From assembly GCA_964408955.1 (NCBI GenBank), contig CAYPBK010000002.1:1-64000 (forward strand): a DNA stretch of 64,000 nt. Direction: 5' to 3'. The number at the start of each line of letters is the position of its first letter. Position 1 is the first letter of the stretch. The notes beneath the pieces are model-generated. The model ran no database searches, had not been told where the DNA came from, and saw only the letters and a list, made by a program, of their open reading frames with translations. A program made the translations under genes and the position numbers. Source of the stretch: JAAYKT01 sp964408955 (lineage in GTDB: Bacteria; Bacillota; Clostridia; Lutisporales; Lutisporaceae). Positions 35,113 to 43,775 of the stretch are shown one piece after another.

Positions 35113-36579
35113 ATGTTTGGAAAAAAACATCGAGGTAACTGCCAAGAGGCGGAATGCATTGTAAATTATGTAGAGGGTTCCTTAGCCGGTGAAAAAGTTG
35201 ATTGCCCAAAGGTTCAATACCCCCTTCATAAAGAAGTCCTCGGGTATTTCGAAAAGCTTTTAAACAATGAGCAAAAAATGTCTGCCTCTGCTAAGAAAAT
35301 CCTTGATATAGTAAGCTCCATCAGTAGCTTTGATGTCAGCATGTCCCATATTTCCTATCAGTTGATGGATTTTGCCGGTGAAATGGCAACCTTAAGCGAA
35401 TCTAACCTGGCAATTGTAGAGGAAACAACAGCAAGCATGAATCAAGTTAATGAATCCATTGATGCAACCTCTATAACTCTAGACAACCTATCCAGCGAAT
35501 CCGAAGCTTTAGCTGAAAAAAACGATGCCAGCATGGAGCTTCTTTCTGAAGTACAATCCCTTAAAGAGGATGTTGTAAAGGATACCGGTGTTATGAGTGA
35601 AAAAATACAACAATTGGCTGACCTTGCCGTAGAAGTGGGGAAAATTGTGGACAGTGTCCAAACTATAGCCGAGCAAACAAACCTACTGGCACTCAATGCG
35701 GCCATTGAAGCTGCCAGAGCAGGTGAACACGGCAGAGGATTTGCTGTAGTTGCCCAAGAGGTAAGGAAGCTTGCTGATGATACAAAGCTTAACTTAGAAG
35801 GCATGAGGCAATTCGTAAATCATATACATACTGCTGCACAGGAAGGCATGGAAAGTTTGGATAGTACTTTAAACTCCACAGGAGAAATGAGTAATAAAAT
35901 AGAAGCTGTATCCGACACCGTAGGCAAAAACGTTAATATGCTTAAAGACGTAATCTCTAATGTAGGCGATATACACAAATCTATGAATGGAATTAGAATT
36001 GCAGCCAAGGAAATAAATCAAGCAATGGAAGCATCCAGCAGTGATGCGGAAAGACTCAGCTTCATGACTCAAGCAATACATAAGGATGCTACGGAAAGTG
36101 TGGGCTTTGCTAAACAGATATCTGCAATAGATGACGAGCTTTCTTCTATTGTTACAGTAATGTTTGAAGGTGTCAAAGGTGGAAAACATGGGGTTACCAA
36201 TGAAGAATTCCGAGAAGTAATAATAAAGGCTATGAAATCCCATAAAGCTTGGATTGAAGGGCTTCATAGGATTGTTACGGAAATGCGTGTCTATCCGCTC
36301 CAAACTAATTCCGATAAATGCGCCTTTGGACATTTTTATAATGCCATTCACGTAGACCATAATAATATTAAGGATGAATGGAAACAAATAGATGCCATTC
36401 ATCATAGCTTTCATAACGCAGGGGATAAGGTGATAAATGCCGTTAAACGAAACAACGATAGCGAAGCAAAAATGTTGTATAGCGAGGCTTCTAATCTTTC
36501 CACTCAAATGCTTGCGCTTTTAGAAAAAGTAGAAAGCAAAGTAGCAGGAATGATCAAGGATGGGGTAAGTTTGTTTTAA
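35113..36579 (+). CDS. Soluble methyl-accepting chemotaxis protein with CZB domain
   Basis: This 488-residue receptor has no membrane helix, so it acts in the cytoplasm. The N-terminal ~70 residues (GNCQEAECIVNYVEGSLAGE) form a small module seen in clostridial receptors. A signalling coiled coil follows with the invariant tip EQTNLLALNAAIEAARAGE. The C-terminal ~120 residues form a chemoreceptor zinc-binding (CZB) domain: HKAWIEGL, CAFGHFYNA and HHSFH supply the 3 His/1 Cys site. CZB domains sense zinc or HOCl. ATG 35113 follows AAGGAGGT (35099-35106); the frame also contains an upstream ATG at 35095, before that site. No che genes are adjacent. Confidence 0.9.
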   Translation: MFGKKHRGNCQEAECIVNYVEGSLAGEKVDCPKVQYPLHKEVLGYFEKLLNNEQKMSASAKKILDIVSSISSFDVSMSHISYQLMDFAGEMATLSESNLAIVEETTASMNQVNESIDATSITLDNLSSESEALAEKNDASMELLSEVQSLKEDVVKDTGVMSEKIQQLADLAVEVGKIVDSVQTIAEQTNLLALNAAIEAARAGEHGRGFAVVAQEVRKLADDTKLNLEGMRQFVNHIHTAAQEGMESLDSTLNSTGEMSNKIEAVSDTVGKNVNMLKDVISNVGDIHKSMNGIRIAAKEINQAMEASSSDAERLSFMTQAIHKDATESVGFAKQISAIDDELSSIVTVMFEGVKGGKHGVTNEEFREVIIKAMKSHKAWIEGLHRIVTEMRVYPLQTNSDKCAFGHFYNAIHVDHNNIKDEWKQIDAIHHSFHNAGDKVINAVKRNNDSEAKMLYSEASNLSTQMLALLEKVESKVAGMIKDGVSLF

Positions 36580-36738
36580 ATGAAGGGAGGATATATAAAT
36601 AATTTTGTGCATTCTTCTCTTCTTGGCCAATAATTATAGTTTAAAATTACTATTAATACCTTCAGTTAATTAATGATAAGCGCCAGCATTACTACATCCT
36701 GTAAATAGATGAGTACTGGTTTCTCATTATAAAAGTCT

Positions 36739-36784
36739 AATCTCCATATCGGCTACTATCTATGCAAGTAACCAATATGGAGAT
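36739..36784. terminator. Stem-loop downstream of the chemoreceptor
   Basis: AATCTCCATAT (36739-36749) pairs with ATATGGAGATT (36774-36784), with an inner GG-TACT/AGTA-CC arm pair; TTTT follows after one base or so. It lies 160 bp past the receptor stop and may end that transcript or one from the left-going remnant. Confidence 0.55.
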
Positions 36785-36964
36785 TTTAATCAGCTATTAT
36801 AAAAAGTTTATAGAAATATTTACTGTACATGTTGGAGGTATATACGGTATCAATACTTCAAAGGCCTATTTTGAATATACGAACTTTTATCTTGTAATTG
36901 AGAGATGATGACTTCAAAAGAAAGTGACCAGGTAAAATATAAAAAAGAACCTATATTGGGTCCA

Positions 36965-37190
36965 GGATTATTATTGGACAATTATCAGATACCAATACCT
37001 GGAATAATTGGTTTTTCCATTTTTCTTTTAAAAATCCTTTGTTTTCTAAAGTCGAAGGCTAACGAAAAACAATAGATTTAGGCAAATCCACTGTTTGAAC
37101 TATTTCTGCTAGGGTGAACTTCCTTTCATTCCAGTTAAAACGTTTTAATATCTGTAAAACCCTGCTTATTAACCCTATATTGCTATTATT
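36965..37190 (-). pseudogene. IclR-family regulator remnant (HTH part)
   Basis: The minus-strand frame reads RVLQILKRFNWNERKFTLAE, then IVQTVDLPKSIVFR, a stop (TAG where Leu is usual), then PSTLENKGFLKE. This is the IclR winged-helix pattern (LKIL...FTLAEI...LPKSTVFRLLSTLEEKGFL). The effector domain is absent or unrecognisable. It lies downstream of the catabolic operon, so it may be a former regulator of it. Confidence 0.7.
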
Positions 37191-37372
37191 TGATTACTTG
37201 AAAGCCTGCCTCCTTAGTAAAATAATTAGTTTCTATAATAATAACTAAGGCATTTAAACATATTAAAGTATTTGGTACCTATTGGACTTACAGGTACCAA
37301 ATACCATTTCAATTAAGGTCTTTTCCTTTATTATAGATTATATAAAGCTTTTAAAGTATTTAATTTTCTTGA

Positions 37373-38404
37373 TTATGGTCTCTCTATACCAAACTTATCA
37401 GGGGATTCATCCAAAGCACCTGCATCATATAAAACCCAACTAGTTTCTTGCCTCCATTTATTTACATATGTTCTTGCCTCTTCACCAGTTAAGCCTAACG
37501 GTGTCATCCCCATGTTTTTTAAGAAATCTTGGAATTTATCATTTTCAAATGCAATATTAAATGAATCTGTCAGCTTTTCTAATTCATCTTCCGGTGCCCC
37601 TTTTTTGATTGCGATGGTAAAAAATGCACCCCATGCCTTTAATGATTCATAATACTCTTCTTTCATTTGACCTAAAGCAGGTACATCCTCAAACTCTTCT
37701 ACTGGTTCATTTGCCATAATGCACAAAGCTTTTAAATCTCCCGACTTTAAATACTGAGCTGCTGAACCAACGCCTATAGCTGTTGCATCCACTTGTTCTC
37801 CAAGTATAGCAGTAATTATAGAGCCCTCACCGTCATAAGTGACAAAATTAAAATCTACATCTTCTACACTTTTTAACAAGGCTGCGCAATTATAAGGCAT
37901 AGAGCCCACCCCGTCTGCCCCAAAATTAATCAACCCGGGCCTTTCCTTGGCTTCCTCTATTAAATCATCAATAGTATTAAATCTTGAATCACTTTTAACT
38001 ACAATTATTCCAGAGTTTTTTGCGAGAATATTAATTATATCGAAATCGTCATAATCTAACTCTGATAAACCAAATGTCTTATACTGCTGGGGATTTTCAG
38101 CATGAAATAATATTGTATAACCGTCAGCAGCTTTACCATTCACATATTCTGTTGCTACAGCACCTGAACCTCCAGTTTTATTCACCATAATAATAGACTG
38201 ACCCAGACTTTTTTCTGCAATAGGAGTTATTGATCTTGCAACACTATCAGTAACACCACCGGCACCCCAGGCAATTACTCCTTCCATCGTCTTTTGGGGA
38301 TAATGAGAATCCCCTACCGTGTTTGCAGATTGACTGCAGGAAGCTCCTACCATTGAGATAAATACTAATACCATAATGAAGTAGATAATCTTAGATCTTT
38401 TCAT
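37373..38404 (-). CDS. Tripartite tricarboxylate transporter binding protein (TctC)
   Basis: A lipoprotein signal (lipobox GASC) leads a 300-residue TctC/Bug-type binding domain: IAWGAGGVTDSVARSI..., VVNKTGG-like (MVNKTGGSGAVATEYV), FGADGVGSMPY. Such proteins capture carboxylates for the TctAB membrane complex. ATG 38404 has GAGGAG eight bases upstream; the longer frame begins with a GTG inside the spacer. It is the last gene of the operon starting at 48076; the TctA and TctB genes lie nearby. Confidence 0.88.
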   Translation of the reverse strand: MKRSKIIYFIMVLVFISMVGASCSQSANTVGDSHYPQKTMEGVIAWGAGGVTDSVARSITPIAEKSLGQSIIMVNKTGGSGAVATEYVNGKAADGYTILFHAENPQQYKTFGLSELDYDDFDIINILAKNSGIIVVKSDSRFNTIDDLIEEAKERPGLINFGADGVGSMPYNCAALLKSVEDVDFNFVTYDGEGSIITAILGEQVDATAIGVGSAAQYLKSGDLKALCIMANEPVEEFEDVPALGQMKEEYYESLKAWGAFFTIAIKKGAPEDELEKLTDSFNIAFENDKFQDFLKNMGMTPLGLTGEEARTYVNKWRQETSWVLYDAGALDESPDKFGIERP

Positions 38405-38554
38405 TCTTTTCACTCCTCATACATAATAATACAAGTTCTTCCCCTTGCTTGGCGAATTCGCATTTTAATAACTTAATCCTCATTAAACCATATATCACCC
38501 CTATCCTTTATACATTAAAAAGCATATTTTATAACAGAAGTCCATGTTCTTATA

Positions 38555-39865
38555 CTAAATATCAGACATTACTTTGCTTACAATATCCAATGTTTTATCA
38601 ATGTCATTTTCTGATAGGGCAGATGATATAAACCACCTTCCACCCCCCACAACTAAAACGCCCATATCAAAAAGCCCTTTAACGAACCTTCCTAATTTTA
38701 TATAATCTGCTTCTTTTATTTCTACAGGAGAATATATTATATCCTTGTCAATGAAATTACAATAAAATACACCAGTTGGTCCCTGTATCAGCAAGGGAAT
38801 CCCATGTCTTTTTGCTATTTCTTTTATTCCTGTAGCTAAAAGCTTTTGAGTTATTTCTATCCTTTTATACAAAGCCCCTTCGTCCTTTTCTAATATCTTT
38901 AACGTTGCTAATGCGGACGCTAATGATAAGGGATTTCCATTAAATGTACCTGCCCCTATAACACTCCTATTAAGCAATTGAGCCATTATTTCTTTTTTGC
39001 CCGCAATTGCGCCTATTATAATTCCCCCGCCCAAAGCTTTTCCAAAGGTGCTTATATCAGGAGTAATCCCAAGCATTCCCTGAGCACCGTTTAAAGAAAC
39101 TCTAAAACCAGTCTGTACTTCGTCAAAACATAATAAAATATTGTATTTAGAACATAGTGCTCGTACTCTTTCAAGATAGCCCTCCCGTGGCAAACAACAA
39201 CCTGAGTTTAAAGAAATAGGTTCCATTAATACTAACGCAATTTCATCCTTATGCTTATTCAATACATTCTCAAAAGTTTCTATATCATTCCATGGTATAA
39301 GGAAAGATTGATTGAATGCGTGCATATCCCTACCTTTAGTTTTATTAGGGTCCTTTTCGCTATAAGCTGCTATGGGATTATCCCAGTCTCCTGTAACAAC
39401 CCCGCCTAAAACATTATCTAGCCAACCATAATACTGCCCTTCAAAACGTAGAATGTGGCTTTTGCCTGTGTAAGCCCTTGCAAGCCTGATTGCTAGCTGG
39501 TTAGCTTCTGTACCTGTTAATGCGAATCTAACCTTTTCTGCGCATGGAATATGCTTTACAATTTTCTCAGATAATTCAATCTCTACTATAGATCTTAGAT
39601 CACCGCTATTTAAATAACATAGCTTTTTCAATTGCTCCGATACGCTATTAATATATTCCTCATTTCCATAACCCAAAATCCCTGGTCCTAGACTATTTAT
39701 ATAGTCTATGTAATCATTACCATCGACATCGTAAATATGAGACCCTTTTCCATGCTCTATAAAAATTGGATGGCTTTGTGTCAGCTTTCCTAAATTGCTA
39801 TGAGGCCCTGGCATGTATTCCATGGCAATCTCATTTAATTCTGTACTTCTCCTTTTACTTATCAT
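38555..39865 (-). CDS. Class III aminotransferase, glutamate-1-semialdehyde aminomutase-like
   Basis: The 436-residue PLP enzyme resembles GSA 2,1-aminomutases and related omega-aminotransferases: FALTGTEANQLAIRLARAYTG, CFDEVQTGFR and the PLP lysine in STFGKALGGG. The operon has no other tetrapyrrole genes, so a catabolic aminotransferase or aminomutase acting on the transported compound is more likely than heme synthesis. AAGGAG precedes ATG 39865. It sits between tctA and tctC. Confidence 0.85.
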   Translation of the reverse strand: MISKRRSTELNEIAMEYMPGPHSNLGKLTQSHPIFIEHGKGSHIYDVDGNDYIDYINSLGPGILGYGNEEYINSVSEQLKKLCYLNSGDLRSIVEIELSEKIVKHIPCAEKVRFALTGTEANQLAIRLARAYTGKSHILRFEGQYYGWLDNVLGGVVTGDWDNPIAAYSEKDPNKTKGRDMHAFNQSFLIPWNDIETFENVLNKHKDEIALVLMEPISLNSGCCLPREGYLERVRALCSKYNILLCFDEVQTGFRVSLNGAQGMLGITPDISTFGKALGGGIIIGAIAGKKEIMAQLLNRSVIGAGTFNGNPLSLASALATLKILEKDEGALYKRIEITQKLLATGIKEIAKRHGIPLLIQGPTGVFYCNFIDKDIIYSPVEIKEADYIKLGRFVKGLFDMGVLVVGGGRWFISSALSENDIDKTLDIVSKVMSDI

Positions 39866-39935
39866 GCTCTTAACTCCTTAACTTTATATTTAACGTGATA
39901 ATTTATCGATCATCTTTTTCCTCTTTATCTGGCTA

Positions 39936-41438
39936 TCAAACTTTAACGCCATTAAACTTCTTAATCAGGTTTGACCATAGTCTTGTCTTCGCCGTCAACA
40001 GCAGTATAATAGTAATAACAAGTATTAAGGAAATTGGTTTAATAAATAAGCTTTTAATAAAAATTAGTGCATTTCCATGGGAAAGGTCTATACCTCTTCT
40101 AAAATTCGTATCAATAAGCGGACTTAAAATCATCCCTAAAACCATAGATGCATCAGAATATTTATACATTTTCATAAAATACCCAAATATGCCAAAAGCA
40201 ATCATCCAATAAATATCTATAATGTTATTCCTTATTGTATATGTTCCAATTATTGATAAAGAAACTATTACTGGTATTATAATACTTTTAGGTATTTCTA
40301 TAATTTTACTAAAAAGCTTTATACCGGTAAAACCCATGATATACATAAAAATGTTAGCTATTACCAAGCAACCTGTTATTACCCAAAAGAATTCAGGTGT
40401 TTCTCGCATCAACATGGGTCCAGGCCTTAAGCCATGTATAGTTAAAGCGCCAATTAAAACTGCTGTCACGGAGTCACCAGGTATTCCCAATGTCATCATA
40501 GGAATAAAAGTCCCTCCAATAGAAGCGTTGTTAGCACTTTCAGGAGCAACTATTCCTTCATAAGCTCCTTCTCCAAAAGGCCTACTAGGATTTTTAGTCG
40601 TTCTTTTGGCATGATCATATGCCATTAATGCCGCTATCTCACTTCCTGTACCTGGTAATGCCCCTATAATCGTACCAATTGCGGAGCATCTTAAAGCTAA
40701 AGGTAAATGCTTATACACAAGTTTTAAGCTAGGTCGTATTTTATCTACTTTTTGTTTTACAGGCTTAATATTCTTTCGTAACTGTGCCAGTGCCTCAGAC
40801 AACCCAAACATTCCTATCATAACGGTCACAAAATCTATACCACCTAGCAACATAGTATTACCGAAAGTAAGCCTTGGCTGACCGGTAAAAGGATCCATAC
40901 CCACTAATCCTAGAATTATACCAAACGCAGCTGAAATCAAAGATTTTGTTAATGAACCGCTAGATAAACTACCCACTAAAAGTAACCCCATTATGGCTAA
41001 AAGTAAGTAATCTTGGGGAGTGAATTTTATAGCTAGCTTTGAAATTAGGGGCGAAGATACAATCATAACTATTATTCCAAAAAAGCCCCCTATGAACGAC
41101 TCTGTCACACTTAAACCCATTGCAATGCCGGCTTCTCCTTTTTGAGCTAGCGGGTATCCATCAAATCCCGTAGCAATAGCTGCAGGCGCCCCTGGAATAT
41201 TAAGTAAGATAGCACTGCGGCTTCCTCCATAAACACCGCCTGTATAAACCCCAACCATTAATGCTAGGGCAGGCAAAACATCCCACGAATAAGTAAAAGA
41301 AATCAACAATGATACGGCCATCGTAACAGACAAACCAGGTATAGCTCCTACATAAATACCCGCGAACACACCAACTGCAACGTAAAATATTAAATCGACT
41401 GATGTAAAAACAGAAAAGAAACCGATATAACTATCCAT
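39936..41438 (-). CDS. Tripartite tricarboxylate transporter large permease (TctA)
   Basis: A 500-residue polytopic protein with the TctA family signatures: GIYVGAIPGLSVTMAVSLLI near the N-terminus, GGVYGGSRSAILLNIPGAP, and a repeated-half motif IIGALPGTGSEIAALMAYD. It forms the main channel of a secondary, binding-protein-dependent carboxylate importer. The companion tctB lies 144 bp upstream, and tctC follows after the aminotransferase gene. Confidence 0.92.
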   Translation of the reverse strand: MDSYIGFFSVFTSVDLIFYVAVGVFAGIYVGAIPGLSVTMAVSLLISFTYSWDVLPALALMVGVYTGGVYGGSRSAILLNIPGAPAAIATGFDGYPLAQKGEAGIAMGLSVTESFIGGFFGIIVMIVSSPLISKLAIKFTPQDYLLLAIMGLLLVGSLSSGSLTKSLISAAFGIILGLVGMDPFTGQPRLTFGNTMLLGGIDFVTVMIGMFGLSEALAQLRKNIKPVKQKVDKIRPSLKLVYKHLPLALRCSAIGTIIGALPGTGSEIAALMAYDHAKRTTKNPSRPFGEGAYEGIVAPESANNASIGGTFIPMMTLGIPGDSVTAVLIGALTIHGLRPGPMLMRETPEFFWVITGCLVIANIFMYIMGFTGIKLFSKIIEIPKSIIIPVIVSLSIIGTYTIRNNIIDIYWMIAFGIFGYFMKMYKYSDASMVLGMILSPLIDTNFRRGIDLSHGNALIFIKSLFIKPISLILVITIILLLTAKTRLWSNLIKKFNGVKV

Positions 41439-41582
41439 CCTACCACTCCTATCGCATCAAAATTAAGCCATAAAATTAACTCCAATAACTTATAAGTATA
41501 TTTATAAATCGTAAAAAATATTTAATATTTATTTAATCTAAATACATTTATGTTAAACCATTTGATGGTTTAATTTCAGGTT

Positions 41583-42083
41583 TTAAGGTAATATAACTTT
41601 GAAAATTCCTGAAAAGATCAACTCCAAAACTATTAATGTTGCTGCAGAAATAACAAATTTTTTTATTGAGCTTTTTTTATCTAATAGATACATAGTTACA
41701 AATAAAAATATAAATGTTGAGATCTTGAAATGCAGCTTTTCCAAGATTAAAGCGTAAATTGTTACAGATATCAATAAAATTATATTATTTTTACAAAATA
41801 AATAATCTACTATTCCTCTAACATTTCCAAATCTGTTGCCTTTTTTAAATAGATTAAAAATCAATTTAATAACCATAGCCAAGGTTATAATAGTTATAAT
41901 CTGAGGTATTGACCCTGGACCGCTTAATGAACCCTGAAATATACCCTTCACCTTTAGAGATTGCATAAATATAGGGCATAATATTATAAAGAATATTATT
42001 AACACAAAGTATTCTCCTGGTGGTTCATGCTCTTTGAGCTGCTTTACTGATTTTTGTTTATCTTCTCCTTTTTCCATTTTCAA
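41583..42083 (-). CDS. Tripartite tricarboxylate transporter small permease (TctB)
   Basis: A 166-residue protein with about four hydrophobic helices, the usual size and topology of TctB. Sequence conservation is low, as is normal for this subunit; the call rests on position next to tctA and on topology (DUF1468 type). The start is probably TTG 42083, five bases after GGAGG, or ATG 42077. Confidence 0.8.
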   Translation of the reverse strand: MKMEKGEDKQKSVKQLKEHEPPGEYFVLIIFFIILCPIFMQSLKVKGIFQGSLSGPGSIPQIITIITLAMVIKLIFNLFKKGNRFGNVRGIVDYLFCKNNIILLISVTIYALILEKLHFKISTFIFLFVTMYLLDKKSSIKKFVISAATLIVLELIFSGIFKVILP

Positions 42084-42114
42084 TTCAACCTCCCAAACTA
42101 ATTAGTTTTCCCTA

Positions 42115-42885
42115 TCAGATATATAATGTCTCCATATTAATCCTTAACATGTCCGCAGGAATCTGTCCGGGAGCCGAAGTTTTTTCGCCTGAGCCAAAGG
42201 TCAAATCTGAACCAAATAAGCCACCTGCTATTCTGCTTATCACTCCTAGTTCCCCCATAGACATTGTTATAAGTGGTATATCAGGTATTTCCCTTCGCAT
42301 CTTTAATGTTACAGAGAGTAATTTTAACACATCCTCTTGGGTATTAGGCATTACAGCAATCTTGGCTATATCCGCACCGGAAAAAACTTGTTGCTTTATC
42401 TTATCCTCCAAAAATTCAACAGATGGTGTTTTAATAAAATTATGATAAGATAAAATAAGGGAAATATTATGTTTGCTAGTTGTTTCTTTTATTTTTTGAA
42501 TACTATCCTTCCCGCTGATAAGCTCTATATCTACCGCATCTATTTCTTCTGTGCCAATAACTCTTTCTATAATCTCATATCTTTTAACATCATCTACCTG
42601 CCTATAGCCGCCTTCCAGACTGCTCCTAAAGGTAAAGATCAGCGGTGTTTCTCCGATAATACCTCTAAGTTCTTTAAGAGACGACATTGTCTCTTTAAGA
42701 TTACATACACCTTCAAAATAATCTGCTCTCCATTCTATTACATCAGGCGCTACTTTGACTATCTCCTTAGCAGAGCTCTCTAATTCTTCCTTATTCTCCG
42801 CTACTATCGGTATACATATTAGTGGAATCTGCCCCCCGAGTTCTTTACCTCTTAATGCAATTGGTTTCCTCGCTTGCAATCTCAT
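42115..42885 (-). CDS. aroD: Type I 3-dehydroquinate dehydratase
   Basis: AroD converts 3-dehydroquinate to 3-dehydroshikimate through a lysine Schiff base. The 256-residue length fits. The N-terminal IEWRADYFEG, catalytic His in LSYHNF (about 143) and Schiff-base Lys in ADIAKIAVMP (about 170) are all present, as is the C-terminal SMGELGVISRIAGGLFGSDLTFG. It lies within a catabolic and transport operon rather than with other aro genes, so a role in using imported quinate/shikimate-type compounds is possible. AGGAGG precedes ATG 42885. Confidence 0.9.
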   Translation of the reverse strand: MRLQARKPIALRGKELGGQIPLICIPIVAENKEELESSAKEIVKVAPDVIEWRADYFEGVCNLKETMSSLKELRGIIGETPLIFTFRSSLEGGYRQVDDVKRYEIIERVIGTEEIDAVDIELISGKDSIQKIKETTSKHNISLILSYHNFIKTPSVEFLEDKIKQQVFSGADIAKIAVMPNTQEDVLKLLSVTLKMRREIPDIPLITMSMGELGVISRIAGGLFGSDLTFGSGEKTSAPGQIPADMLRINMETLYI

Positions 42886-42945
42886 ATAACTTCCTCCTAC
42901 TTAGTTTGCATTACATCCTTAAGCCATGGTTATATGTAGCTTTCC

Positions 42946-43752
42946 TCAAGCAAAATACTCCTTGGCTGTTTCAAGACATCTACGTGCATGCTCTGTATAC
43001 CCATAATCCTTCGTTCTTTGAATGTGCGGCAATTCGATTGCCAATGTTATTTCCTTGGGAAGCTTGCTTATTATCTCTGATATATTAATCGCACCTTCGC
43101 CAACATATAGTCTTGCATCTCTCCCAGTATATATTAAGCCTTCCTTATCATTTGGTATCTCAGCAGGTCCATCACAAATATGTGCCACATGAAGTTTTCC
43201 TTTTGGTATATCATCTAACTCAGATAGCTGGACTTTAGACCTGTTAAAGTGTAATGTGTCTATTAGATAACCTGCGTTATCTTTATTAACAGTGTTTATT
43301 ACTTCCTTGGCTTCTTTTAAGTTTTTAACATCAGCCCAAGTAACAAATTCTAAATTAACATATAAATTATACTGTTTTGCCAAGTCACATAGCTTTGCAA
43401 ACTGTTCTAAATAGTAATTTTTATTTGTCGACCATATACTACTTATAACATCAGTCGCACCCAATTCTGCTGCCACTTCAAATGCCGACTCATAGAGATT
43501 TACATCTTTATCATTTTGAATCTTTGCCAATTCTATATCATGAATTTTCATACCTGTATCTGCCAAAGCTTGTTTTGTCAGCTTATACATCTCATTTTTA
43601 CCACAAAGATCGTAATTAGCCTCGCCTGGAAGACCCATGTATATACTGCGAATTCCAACATAGTCGTAACCAATCAACTTTGCATTATAAATCATTTCAG
43701 GCGGTGTCCATCCTAAGACTGTTAAGTGGGCAAGTGAAAATTTCCTTGTCAT
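42946..43752 (-). CDS. Sugar phosphate isomerase/epimerase-like TIM-barrel protein
   Basis: A 268-residue AP-endonuclease-2/xylose-isomerase-fold protein: FSLAHLTVLGWTPPEMIYNA at the start, VNLEFVTWADV and a C-terminal HVAHICDGPAE with metal ligands. The fold includes isomerases, epimerases and 3-dehydroshikimate dehydratases; sequence alone does not separate them. Position beside aroD makes a dehydroshikimate-related reaction possible. GGAGG precedes ATG 43752. Confidence 0.78.
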   Translation of the reverse strand: MTRKFSLAHLTVLGWTPPEMIYNAKLIGYDYVGIRSIYMGLPGEANYDLCGKNEMYKLTKQALADTGMKIHDIELAKIQNDKDVNLYESAFEVAAELGATDVISSIWSTNKNYYLEQFAKLCDLAKQYNLYVNLEFVTWADVKNLKEAKEVINTVNKDNAGYLIDTLHFNRSKVQLSELDDIPKGKLHVAHICDGPAEIPNDKEGLIYTGRDARLYVGEGAINISEIISKLPKEITLAIELPHIQRTKDYGYTEHARRCLETAKEYFA

Positions 43753-43775
43753 AATTCTTCCTCCAAATAATGCTT

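Noticed and set aside
38555..39865. Calling the aminotransferase hemL
   Set aside because: No tetrapyrrole genes nearby; it is embedded in a carboxylate catabolic operon, so only the family is stated.
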